From Epiperipatus broadwayi (Eukaryota; Onychophora; Udeonychophora; Euonychophora; Peripatidae): a stretch of 64,000 nucleotides of DNA. Positions 1-11,284 of this stretch are shown in pieces. Each line of letters starts with the position of its first letter. The first letter of the stretch is position 1. The notes beneath the pieces were generated by a model. The model had not been told where the DNA came from, ran no database searches, and worked only from the letters and a program-made list of their open reading frames with translations. Location of the stretch: NCBI GenBank assembly GCA_028023455.1, contig JAQFVV010012405.1, positions 1,571,677 to 1,635,676 of the forward strand, given 5' to 3'. The translations under genes and the position numbers were made by a program.

Positions 1-299
1 ATATATGTATAAATCTATTTCCTGATGTTTAATGTCAGATGATACTCTAATCACTTAATATAAATTTAAATTATTTAGACATGTACAATCTGAGATTACA
101 CAGTAAATATATTTATTTATACATTTTTGGCCATATATGGCTAGCCTTCATGTAAATTGATATTATAAATACCTATTTATCTCAGTTGGATATATGGTAT
201 GATTGACTATATTTTTTTTTTGTTTTTCTCTTTGTACATTGTAATTATATTGTAAAAAACATGTATATAAAAAAAGCTGAAATTGTAGACAGAAAATAG

Positions 300-1700
300 C
301 ATCCAAATACTTCTCAGGTTTCAGGGATATCCAGAGGATGATATAGTGCCATTGGTGATGAATCCAGATATAAATATATTGATAATAAAGAAAATATACA
401 AGTCAAGAAAATGCAAAATGAGAATGAGAGGAATAAAGAAGATTAGGAGATGATTAGAGAAGAAAATTTAAAAACAAGTGAAAGTGAATAGCATTACAAA
501 AATGATTAGAGAGTTCTGATATGGAGAGGATTGACTCAGATAATGACACACAAACAAATAGAGCAAAAGGGCAATAGTGCAGAGATAAAAATTTCTGAAA
601 TGATTGTGGTAATATTATCACAGTTAGATATTTTGCAGATATTCATATTATTGGAGAAAACATACAATGGTGATAAACATGGAATTAAGATTGAAAAATG
701 ATTAAAAACAGATGGAATTAAAAATGGGAAAAAATATGATCAAAGGATGTAAAAGTTTGGAAAAGCAAATGAATCAAAATATAAAATTTGGATAAAAGCA
801 TATGGAATTAAAAGTTGAAAGTTGACAAAAGCAACTGAATTTGCAATTTGAGCAGATGAATCAAAAGATAAAAGAAATAAATTTGCAGTTTCACTTATTT
901 AATGAATAACTAGATGATAAAGATAATAGAGATGAAATAAATGATCTCAATGATGGCTAGTCAGATTAATAAAAATATTGATAATGAACCAGCTGAATTA
1001 GATCTAAAGTTATATGATCCAGAGCAAGGAGAGGAAGTGATAGAAAATAAGCAAGTACAGTTTAAAGAAGAAACAACTGATCAAATGGTAGAAGATGAAC
1101 AAGGTCAATTATCATTAAAGCCAGAAAAAGAACAAAAACTATTGGAGCAAAATTTACAAAGTAAGCAGGAACAGAAAATGGTCAAATATAAATCTGATAC
1201 ATTAAAGCAAGATGAAGATGATGAATCAAAAATATGGGAAGAAGTTGAAATTGAACAAGAACTGATTAAAAAAAAACAAATCATAGAAGATAAATCTGAT
1301 AGATTAAAACAAGATAAAAATAATGAACTAAAACATAAGTGAATAAGTTGAAATTAAACAAGATCAGGTTAAAATAAAAGACAAAATGGTCAAGTATAAA
1401 TTTGATATATTAAAACAAGGGGAAGAAGAATTAAAAATACATGATGAAGAAGAAAAAATGCAACAAAAATAGTTAGAAATAAAAGATCAAATGGTCAAAA
1501 AAAACTTGTTGTATTAAAACAAGAGGGTGATAGTGAACTTAAACTATTAAAAGAAATAGAATGTGAGCAAGAATTGGAGAATTAAAAGTTCACATATAAG
1601 AAGATAAATCTGATGACTTAAATCAAAGATCATATGAATCAAAAGAATGGGATGAAAAGATAGTGAAAGAATAAGTTGGGATTTACACAAAAATTGAATG
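300..1700 (+). pseudogene. Decayed charged coiled-coil ORF, possibly gag-like
   Basis: The longest open piece (941-1342, 133 codons) is very rich in Lys, Glu, Gln and Asp. It repeats short units of the type 'KSDTLKQDEDDE' / 'KSDRLKQDKNNE'. The same type of unit continues in other frames to about 1680 (for example around 1390-1440 and 1600-1640), and upstream (660-900) there are repeated 'MELK..QMNQ' units, so this looks like one longer coiled-coil ORF broken by stops and frameshifts. Coiled-coil, low-complexity proteins of this kind occur as Gag in some LTR elements, but I see no zinc knuckle, protease or LTR here. An unrelated host-like coiled-coil pseudogene is equally possible. Function unknown. 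Confidence 0.35.
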
Positions 1701-1823
1701 ATGGCTTGTCATTCAAAGTAATCAATGTATTGGATAAAGAAATTCAACAACCTGAATTAAATATCAAATATATACACAACAAACTTTTTACAGTACCTAT
1801 GTATTAGATGTGCAATGCATATT

Positions 1824-2007
1824 AGACCTGCAGCACCTTTTCACATTCATATCAATCCACTGACAACTTTCTACTCTTTTGATCTGACCAATAACATGTA
1901 TACTTGGATCTATGAACTTAAAATGGACCACTTGTATATGATATTTTTGCAAGATTTACAAAGTTATCAGCAGCCTGAATACATATGTGGAAAGGTGCTG
2001 CAGGTCT
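1824..2007. repeat. Short inverted-repeat element (about 184 bp)
   Basis: The ends AGACCTGCAGCACCTTTTCA (1824-1843) and its near-perfect reverse complement (to 2007) form inverted repeats of about 22 bp around roughly 140 bp of unique sequence. This resembles a small MITE. The 66-codon ORF across it is an accident of the element. No target duplication is obvious. Confidence 0.5.
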
Positions 2008-2015
2008 ACTACTAA

Positions 2016-2419
2016 AACAATTACTAAATTACAAAAATACTCTGAAATATTACCAAAAAACCCTAAAATGTATGCATGTGGTACTTATTGTGTAATATAT
2101 AAAAATGTGATTGTGCATTTTTAACAAAACTAAAAATACAACTTTGACACAAAAAATATAAAATGTGATGTGGAATATTAATTTCTAACAATACTAAAAA
2201 TATGAATTTTACCAAAATATTCGATCTTAAAAAGTGCATTTTTAACAATAGTAGAAATATTGATTTGCCATACAAAAAATATGTAAAATATGACAAGCCA
2301 ATTATGTAATTCCCAAATGTTACTTTAAATATGGACAAAACAATCACTAAATTACAAAAATAGTCTAAAAAATATAAAAAAAACGTAAAAATATACATAT
2401 ATGATACTTATCGTGTAAT
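2016..2419. repeat. Imperfect direct repeat pair, about 320 bp apart
   Basis: The block at 2016-2095 (starting AAACAATTACTAAATTAC) recurs at 2338-2419 with about 80% identity. Internal pieces around 2100-2145 and 2228-2270 also resemble each other ('GTGCATTTTTAACAA'). It is an AT-rich tandem-like satellite fragment of unknown family. Confidence 0.4.
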
Positions 2420-2852
2420 GTAGAACAGGAATTGTCACAATGAAACAATCAATTTTCCAGTTCTATTTTAAGTGGATAAACTTTTTTTCCATGTTCACCC
2501 AAATAATTTTTTTAAATATTTTATCTATATCTAAATAAAGAGTTAGATTCTGGGAATAATTTATTAGATGGTTATTGCAGTCCCTCATTTTGATTATATA
2601 ACATTATATGGATCATCCTTAATATAAGCCAAGATCACAAAGGGAGCATTTTATTTTTCAAATGCATTCATAGTGAACAATTTGAAAACAAAATTAAATA
2701 GCTATAAGTCGTGGACTTGGAATTGATATAATAAAGATTGAAATGATTGGCAATATCAATGCTCTATTAACAACTTTGCTCTTTGAAATAAAAAAAATTA
2801 ATCTAGTAATATTTGAGAATTACACCATTTATTTATTTACAACTATTGATAA

Positions 2853-2989
2853 ATATGCACATAAAAATGTGATAGTAGGGACCTCTACAGGTCTTAGTCA
2901 CAAGCTTTCATTTTGGAAGAAATTTCCAAAATGTAAGCTTGTGGTTAAGACCTGTAGAGGTCCCTACTATCGCATTTTTACATGCATAT
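2853..2989. repeat. Foldback A (inverted repeat, arms about 65 bp)
   Basis: The left arm 2853-2917 and right arm 2925-2989 are reverse complements, with only a few mismatches over the inner 55 bp; the loop is 7 nt. The core includes GGGACCTCTACAGGTCTTAG. The ORF over this block is spurious. It has no hammerhead core, unlike foldbacks F, G and H. Confidence 0.75.
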
Positions 2990-3490
2990 TCTTGAGGTTA
3001 CAGCTTTAGTAAATATTTCTTACGTAATTAATGTATGTTTAAATAAATTTATAATTACAACTATTGATAAAAGGAACACATTTAAAACTCCCCCCACATG
3101 ACTGAGTACAATGATGTAGAATTCTCAAGAAAAGTAAATAATTTTGAATCCAGATTGCAGCCTACCATAATTTTTTCAAATGTAGAAAATATTTAAAAAA
3201 AATTTTTTTTTACTTTCCCTACTTCCATTTGGAAAGAAAGTATGATCAGAAGATGTGACTCTATCGTATGTGAAACAAGAAATATTAAGTAAAATCAATA
3301 CTTTAAAAATGATTGATAAATTTATTAAAGAAAAATCAAGAGTTGTTTTCTGGGGCCTTTAATTCTGAGTCTAGCACTCCCCCTTAGGGCTAAACAATTC
3401 AGGCAAAAAAATCATTTGTTTTTAGGGGTAACTAAGTTTTACAACCAGAAGTTGTAGCTAACTTACTCTGCTCATGATCTTATATTAGAA

Positions 3491-3940
3491 CAGGAGTTCC
3501 CAATCTTTTTTGTCTCCATATTCCTTTGGCTTTGAGTAAATTTTCCTGTACCCCTTATTCATTATAATAAGAAAAAAGCAGTTGGAGAGTGTATTATGCA
3601 ATATGTCGTGCATGCACAGGAGGTGCAGAATGCCACGGAGGTGATTTTCAAAGGGGCATCAATCTGGAAATTTCACTAACTGTCTTGAATCTTAACCAGA
3701 CATTTGAGTTATATGATCCTGCATTAAGAAAAAAGTCTATGCAACCTTACTCTGTCTTTGTCTGAAAAAATATCAGAAATGTTGCAGGTGTGGCTGACAG
3801 ACAGTGCCAACATGGAATAGCCTGGAAATGTTGATAAAACAATTTTGGGAATATATTAATAGCATCTGCTACTCACTATACCCCCTGGATAAGTTTCTCA
3901 AACTCCTGGGTGTACACATACCCCAGATTAAGAACCCATG
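3491..3940. mobile_element. hAT-like MITE
   Basis: The left end CAGGAGTTCCCAATCTTTTT and the right end (reverse complement CATGGGTTCTTAATCTGGGG) are imperfect terminal inverted repeats of the 'CAG(T)G-GTTCTCAA-CTTTTT ... ACCCC' type typical of hAT transposons. The 8 bp on either side (tattagaa at 3483-3490, tactaaaa at 3941-3948) match at 6 of 8 positions, as expected for a decayed 8-bp hAT target duplication. There is no transposase ORF, so it is non-autonomous. Confidence 0.55.
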
Positions 3941-4084
3941 TACTAAAAGAACAATTTTAGTGTCAGCAAATATTGCAACATATAAATCATATTGCAGGAT
4001 TTATCATGATAGTAATAATTTCAAGTATTTTCTTTTTAAAGCCAATCATCTGACACTTCATCATTTTGACATTTAATTAACTAA

Positions 4085-5330
4085 TTTTTTATTTATTTCT
4101 TTAGCTGCTTCTTCAAAGATATCATTTATAATTCCATCATTTCCTAGTGCTTCCCTTTTCTTTATAGATTTAATTAAACTTTTTAGTTCTTCATTTAAAA
4201 TGCTAAACAATTCCTATCTTTGTTGCAGTTCTTAATAGTGTATCAGTTATCTTTCTACTGGTATAATTCAGATCTGAATCATCTTCAAAAACTGTTAATG
4301 TTTTAAAATGATTTGCATGTTTTAATTTAAATTCATGGGAAAGTTTCTGAAAGTTAGGAATATTATCTGTGAATTTCTGTTTTTCTTTTATAATTTTTGT
4401 CTCTAGTGTTGCATTGACACATATCTTAAATGTCACTAATTGATCATCATTTCCTGTATTGAATCTATTAAGAACATTACAATCTTGAAATGCATATCCT
4501 ATTATCAAATTATAATCCAATTCTTCCGGAACTTCATTTTGGTGCTTCCATTCTCATTTCTATTTTAACACTTTTCTTAAAGATATTTTTTTCCCTGAAA
4601 ACTCCACAAGTCTGTGTCCTTTTTCATTTTTATAACCATAATCAAACTTCCCCATAGCAATTTCATCTTTCAATCATTTAACAATTCTACCATTAAAGTC
4701 TTTCATGACAATTTAAAAATCTTATTTAGTCTGATCAAAAGCTTTTGTACAATTTGTTGGAATGTATATCTGAATTATCTGCATGTAGTATCTTTCATTA
4801 AGTTGAATAATTAATCTTGTATCTGATATACCAACAATCTTTACAATGATGTTCTTTTTATTTATAATGAATTCCATTCCACTTATGTCTCTGTAATAAA
4901 GTACATGTCCACTTTTTACATCAATTATCTTTTCACCTTTTATTCTAATTTCATCAAGTTCTAATGCCATTCTATTTACTATTAGATAATTAGTTCTTCC
5001 AGTTCATGCAATCTTTCTTCACTTGAAAATGATCTGTAGTTATAAGTACTTAAATAAAAAGTTATCGTTAAATGACAGTCTGGGTCCACAATCAGTGGAT
5101 GATTAACACCATACATCTTCAACATCAATTTTTATCTTTGCTAACTTTTTAGTCTTCTGAGAATAATGGTCATAATTTAGTTTGATCCGTCCTAATAGTA
5201 AATATGTATTTGTAGATGACCCACTTTTATTCTGACTTCAAGAAAACTCAACATATATTTCAGTTAAGATCTATCAGGCAAGAATAAAGAAAATACATTG
5301 TATTTCTTGATCTTACCATGATGGTTTAAT
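4085..5330 (-). pseudogene. RTE-like LINE fragment (LINE-A1), endonuclease region
   Basis: Two broken minus-strand ORFs (4970-4722 and 4520-4203) encode pieces of the apurinic endonuclease of RTE-type LINEs. The first carries 'IKGEKIIDVKSGHVLYYRD' and 'RYYMQIIQIYIPT'; the second has 'DCNVLNRFNTGNDDQLV', corresponding to the family's catalytic 'GSDH' region. Sequence continues to about 4085 (toward the RT) and is then lost, so the copy is truncated before the RT domain. Stops and frameshifts make it non-functional. Confidence 0.7.
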
Positions 5331-6640
5331 CATGTTGATGAACAACCTATCCATGTTGATATACTTCATGAATAATTTATACAGTAATAAAAGCTGCAAC
5401 ACCAAGAATGTATAGTGTGAATGTTAGAAATTCTCTCCCTTTCTCAGTTCAATTTTAACATAATGAATAATTTTAAGTATATCCTAAAAAAAGATACTAA
5501 AGTTGGATTATTACATCTGCTTATATTTCATTAAAACCAGCTATATTAATCTAACAGGTTTAAAGTTTATATTTGGGGTATGAATAATTTCTAATTTAAT
5601 AAATGATTAGTAATAGTATGAATGTATTTACCTGAAGTGGTTTGTTTCTACAGTTTGATCTTATACATTAAAGTGTAACAATATATATATATTCCACAAT
5701 TTTACTATTTGTTCTCTATTTTTATTAAAATTGTTATATAAACTATGTGTGCTGTAACCACATATTATACTTAAAAACATTCCTTTGTTTACAACCATCT
5801 CACATTCATCTTAAATAATAACATATGGTCTCTATTTTTATCATAAAAACCTTCAGCTTCAATATTGATCTTGTTTTGATACAATATTAGTATTTTTTGC
5901 AGTTTCTAATTTCTATAATAGTTTCTTCTTTTATTTAAATGATATGCTATAAATTAGTTTCCTTTAAATAAAGTGAGAAATTTCTGTGCATAGACCTTAT
6001 GCCAAAAACTCTGTGAACTAAGAAAAACAAACCACTCTTTCATCTCTGATTAATATTTTTTCCTTTTTCTAACTCATTTATTTCTATCATACTGTATAGT
6101 CTCCACTTTCATTAAAAAGACTTAAACCTAAAATCACAAAATGTCAATCTTTTTCATTCTCTTTATCTTTAAATTTTTTTAATATCTATACAAATTATCT
6201 TAATCCTCTTTCAGTATGTAACACTTCAAAAATAAATAAATATATGTTCAATAATCTCACTCTCTTTTCTACAAATCACATTTACAATCCACAAACGGAT
6301 TTTCATCTGATGATTATTTTTGGAACTAATTTGTTCTTTCTGAAATTACTATCATATATTGAGAAAAATATTGATCATCTGCTTGAGTTGCTGTCATTGT
6401 AGTCATCAATCATATCTTGAATTAGTAGCAACTTAGTCACCAAAACCATCAGCTCAAGTTGGGTCTTACCCATATTTATTCAAAAACCATTAAAACATCC
6501 AATGAACATCATTTCCCATGCTTATACAAGCTGCCAAAACAGGAGCAAATTCTCCAGTAGTGCCATCCAATGCAAGTCTTAGTAATCAATGGATGCAAAG
6601 AATTACATAATCACTATTTCCTATATTTTTCAAGCAGTTA
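5331..6640. other. No gene recognised; AT-rich
   Basis: Both strands are full of stop codons and carry only short homopolymer-rich ORFs. Pyrimidine-rich tracts around 5900-6330 could be decayed LINE sequence, but I cannot assign a family. Confidence 0.4.
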
Positions 6641-7230
6641 CAATAACAGTAAACTCTCAATACAGCAGTGCTACCCAGAGCAAGCCTTAGTAATCAATGA
6701 TGCAAGACAGTTTGTGCATAAAATCCATATATAGTTCCTACTCATCCAATATTCCCAGACTAGTTTCTTGCATCCATTGATTAATAAGATCTGCACTGAA
6801 TGGCACTACAGTATGGGTAGTTTGCTAATATTTTAACAGTTTGGGTAAGCATTGAAAATGATTACCATGTAATGTTTTAGTGGTTTTATAGGTACTGAAC
6901 TATGTTCAGATCTGTACTACAATACAAGTGATGAGCTTGGATTGAAAACAGTATTATGTTTTCACCTTGGGTTTATAACTTTATAGTTAACTAAATAGGT
7001 AAAAAGTGGTTGCTGTAAGGTTATGTTAGATCCTAAGATCTAGATGCAGTGATCTCAGATCCAAGACTCCTCCTTGATAAAAGCTCCATGCTTGAAACAA
7101 GTCTGGGAGTTTTAAATGGGTAGGCACTAGATGGGCATTGTATGCGCAAACTTTTTATCCATTGATTTTTAAAGCTTGCACTGAGTAGCACTATTATATG
7201 GAGAATTTACTATATATTTTTTCATAGTTA
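6640..7230. repeat. K-family foldback repeat with decayed hammerhead
   Basis: The block carries the K-family signatures: 'AGTAATCAATG.ATGCAAG' on one arm, 'ATCCAATATTCCCAGACTAG' near 6750, and inverted copies ending near 7210 ('TGCACTGAGTAGCACTA'). The plus-strand ribozyme core at about 7058-7113 is mutated: TTGATAA replaces CTGANGA, although GAAACAAGTCTGGG is still readable. It is an old copy. Confidence 0.6.
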
Positions 7231-10145
7231 TTAAGGTTAGATGTTTATGGTTTAGTTAACTGTTATTAAAAACTCATCTAATGGTCTAACCCTGACTTTT
7301 AAAAACCTGAATAACCCAAGCTGGTAAATGTCTAATAACATTCACCAATAATAAACTAGCAGCTAGTAATAACTTAGTCAGAATTTAATACATCATTTCA
7401 GATGAGAGTCAATTCACATGGCAAGTTTTGCTAAATTAAATGCTCATACTCATTCGATGTTGATCATCATGAATTACTTGAATTTATAATATTTAAATAC
7501 AGTTTCTTATAAATTATGATAAGAAAACTAATTCTGGCAGTCAAAACTTATAGGAGTAATTTTGTAGATTTACCAAATAATTTGATTTTCTTTTCAGAGG
7601 GTAATATAATATTAGCCCCTGCATGGGTTGGTGAAATGGTAGATTCCGAAGCTTAAGATCCATAAATTGTGGTCTAACCTAGTCATTTCTATTGCTAATT
7701 TCAAGTAATAAACCATTTGATTGTTACCCCCTCCATGTGCATGTCATGTGAAATGGATGGAGAACATTGGAAAGTTTGATGGTGTGTGCTAGGAATCAGA
7801 GTAACTGGATAAAACATGGATAATCCATTATGCAGTGAATCAATAATGATTAAAATGATTAAGAGCAGAGGTAGAGTGAAGTTCGAAGTCATGAATTATT
7901 GTACCAGCTATTTCTGCTGCTCAAATTTCTTATGAATCCTCAAGCAATAAGTGTTTAACACAAGCCCCCTCCCCCATAGTCAATATATAGTTTATCTTTC
8001 ATTTAATGTTAATGAAAAATGCCATGAGTCGTTTATACAGTGACAATGGTAGGCTTAAGAGCTAAAGGTTTTGGAATTAATTCTTAGCTGAGTAAAGTAA
8101 TTGAAGAATCTATTTGAAACTGCTGTCTTTGAGCAATTAGTAATATAATTATTATTGGCCACTAATTCATTTTGAATAAATAAATATTAAAATGATGTTT
8201 TATTTAACACAAAAGCTATTTGCTACTTAAAAATCCAAATATATCCCATAATATGACTCCTTAAAAATAAGGCTGTACAGTATTTAAATGACTATTTCCA
8301 AAAGAATTTTAACAATCACAAAATTAACGTATAAACGTCAACATATGAACATTAAGCTATGATAAAGTTTCTGCATTATATTTCTGCGATTTTCTAAAAT
8401 ATTTTAAACAAGACAGGTACGACTTCCACAAAAATATTTAAAGAATGTAAAACTGTCTGTATAACTTATTACAGTTCAGTATTTGAAAATAAATTAATGT
8501 GACGTAATACGCACACACACACGCGATCATATATAATCATGTTTAGTGAAAAATAATTTTTTTGAAATATAATAAACTTGTTGGCAAGCTAACTAAAAAC
8601 TATACGAAATACAATAGCGAAAATATCAATGTGAAATTAATCGAGCTATTTCCAGTAAATAAATAATAAGATAAACTTGTCAGAGCGGTCCTGGTGTGTT
8701 TCTTAAATATTTGATAAATGAACTACAACTGGAGTGAGTAGATGTTTATTTTCTTAAACTAATACCTTTGCTGAAAGAAGATAAAGTATTATTTCAACAA
8801 GTAATAACTAAAAATGCGCTGTTTGCAGAAAAGAAAGAAAGAACAAAATATTATTATTTAAACATATAATCAAAATACAGTAGTCTGTCTATACGAATCA
8901 ATTTTTAATTATTGCATAGTTTTAAAAAAAACATTATTAAAATCAAAAGAATCCGCATACAACAATGAGTAAAATATTTATATGTCATGGAAATGTGTTT
9001 TGCAATTCCCTATAAACTGTGTTTTTTACAAAGGTATTAGAGAATATAGTTATATAAATGTAACAAGGATGGGCTATTTCTTAAGTAATAACAGCCACAC
9101 ATATTTATTATACATTTTTGAATGTTCGAGAGCTGCATCAGGCTAATAAATGTTAAAATTCTTTACTAATCAAATACAATAATAAAAACAACCGTTTTGA
9201 CTGCCATAAATATTTTAATGTTGGAACATCTACACTATTATAGCATATTAAGTTATGAAAAATGGTTAATAAAAGCAATATTGAGTACTGATTTAGTAGG
9301 CACTCTACACCATTTTAAATACCAGAGGAGCCCCCAAAACACTCCTGATATAAACAAATAATAACAAATCGTAGATAACACTCCCAAATTAATTACAAAG
9401 TGTTCCATATATTTTATCCAGTCTACATAAAAAAATTCCGTTTTCCTTAGTTCATGAACTTTTTTTTGTATTTTACCTCTGTGTTTGTAGTAAAATTAAA
9501 ATTCTTTCACTTATCCATTGTTAGTAATAGAATTAAAATACTTTCATTTCTCACGTTTTATTTTTCTTTATTTAATATATCCATAGTGTGTTGATTTTTG
9601 TAGATACTATTATTTTTTGTCATGTTTTTATGTTAGTTTAGTAATTGCTTTTGGGGACAAAACAACACTATCATAAATGCTTACTTCTATAAAATTTCTT
9701 GGGTTTCTTTTTTCATTTTTTGATGAAAATTAAAATTAATTTTGGGGGTGTTATCCAAGATTCTTTATCACATGTTTGTATCAGTAATAGTTTTGAGATT
9801 TTCCTATGTCCAAAATAGTGTAAAGTGAATATTAAATCAGCATCAGTGCCAAATATTCTCTCGAGACATAACTGCACATTCTTGTAAGCTGCAGTTCACT
9901 TATCATTAGTTACAAAATAAATAAGTTTTTCAAGATTTATCATATTAATTCAATCATGACCAATTGTCTGAAAATATTAAAATTAAAAAAATATTTAAAG
10001 AATAGCTATATAATATGTTAGGATGATGAACAAGTCAAAGAAAATGGTAAAAATTGTTGTCAGAGATGAAAAGGATATTAAACAACTGTGAGACAAGATG
10101 GATGGTTTTTGGAAAAAAGAATACAGTAAAAATTTAACATTCTGG
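7231..10145. other. No gene recognised; AT-rich intergenic
   Basis: There are no convincing exons. It contains a short CA run (about 8511-8522) and a region around 7620-7700 vaguely like a tRNA-derived SINE head, without a clear box B. The ORF at 7892-7701 (minus) has no recognisable domain. Confidence 0.4.
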
Positions 10146-10149
10146 AAGT

Positions 10150-10640
10150 ACTTAAATTCTAAGTGCTAGAAATGCTAAATAAGAAATGCTTCAGTGGAGA
10201 TGTATTTCAAAACTAGAGCTAAGAGTTAGTGCTCTTTTAGTATGTGATCTCTGCCATTTTGAATTTGAAAAATGACCAAAAACATCATCTGCCACATCTA
10301 AGCGATAAAAAAGTACACGAAAATGCAAAAAATTTATCACTTAGATGTGTCAGATGACATTTTGGGTCGTTTTTCAAATTCAAAATTGTGGAGATTGCAT
10401 ACTAAAAGAGTGCCGCGCTTTCAATATCTTGGATATGATATTATATTCATAGCATTACTATAACACTAAATAAGAAAAGTTTCAGTGTAAATGTATCTTA
10501 AAACTAAAGCTAAGCACTTTCAATATCTTTATTATGATATCATATTCATACAATGCTATGAATATGTCATAATCAAGATATCAAAAGTGCTTCTACGCTG
10601 AAGGTATTCTTATTTAGCATTCCTAGCATTTAGAGTTTAA
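10150..10640. repeat. Foldback B, composite nested palindrome
   Basis: An inner palindrome has 81-bp arms at 10229-10309 and 10333-10413. A second palindrome (about 10505-10595) has arms reading AGCACTTTCAATATC and its complement. Outer arms (about 10150-10205 and 10585-10640) both include AATGCTAAATAAGAA. A direct copy of the same motif also lies at about 10468. This suggests an element built from repeated inverted duplications. No ORF, no hammerhead core. Confidence 0.65.
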
Positions 10641-10739
10641 TTGCAATTCATTTAGGATCATTACATTATGGAAGTAAAATAAAATTAATGGTGATAATGT
10701 TGCTTTAGGTCAAGAATAAAAAATAAATAAATTGTAAGT

Positions 10740-11090
10740 AGTTCTCCAATAAGTGATATGTTAATAGTAATAAGACTAAATGCTTATGTAAACGATGTGG
10801 TTATTGGTCAAGTACATATGCCAAATAGTAATTGCAATTTGAAAGAATTATTGGAAATGAATATAAGAATAATTAATAATAATAATGTGGAATTTAAATG
10901 TTGTGGTAAAATAGGGAAAAGATGTTAAAATTATTGAAAATTTTGGATTAAAAAAAATGAGAGAGGCGAAAAATTAATGTTTTTAGAGAAATTAATATGA
11001 TTATAATGGGTATGTGGTTTAAAAATCACAAACAAAAGAAGAATTTATTTTAATTAGATCATGTTTTGATTTAAAATAGGTTTTTAAATA
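10740..11090 (+). pseudogene. LINE endonuclease fragment (RTE-related)
   Basis: In broken frames the plus strand resembles the middle of a LINE endonuclease: an 'NAYVNDVVIGQVHMP' segment near 10770, then 'CGKIGKR' (the DFNAKIG region), 'ERGEKLMFLE', and 'IIMGMWFKNHK' near 11000. It is distinct from and adjacent to the LINE-A2 insertion. Heavily decayed. Confidence 0.4.
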
Positions 11091-11099
11091 ATATTTATA

Positions 11100-11280
11100 T
11101 TTACTTATGGTAGTAATACATCTATCGCATGACAATTTTAAAATGTTCTTTGGTCTGATCAAAAGCTTTTTGTACATCCATATAAAAATCCTTACTTCTT
11201 CATCATGAGAACTTATTGGGGCACAAACCTGAATTATATGCATTTAATATTTTCTATTAAGTTGAATTACCAATTCTGCC
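11100..11280 (-). pseudogene. Inverted 5' segment of LINE-A2
   Basis: Read on the minus strand, this piece gives endonuclease sequence 'QLNRKY.MHIIQVCAPISS', 'HDEEV', then (after a frameshift) 'DVQKAFDQTKEHFKIVM'. That is exactly the portion preceding the plus-strand body that starts at about 11285. Orientation and order match a twin-priming 5' inversion of the same LINE copy. Confidence 0.6.
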
Positions 11281-11284
11281 ACTC

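Noticed and set aside
2863-2979. Foldback A, and likewise B-E, I and M, as ribozyme elements
   Set aside because: They lack CTGANGA...GAAA in either orientation, so they were kept separate from the K/J/L/F families.
8035-8140. Possible third SINE-2 copy
   Set aside because: Only loose similarity; no box A or box B at tRNA-like spacing.
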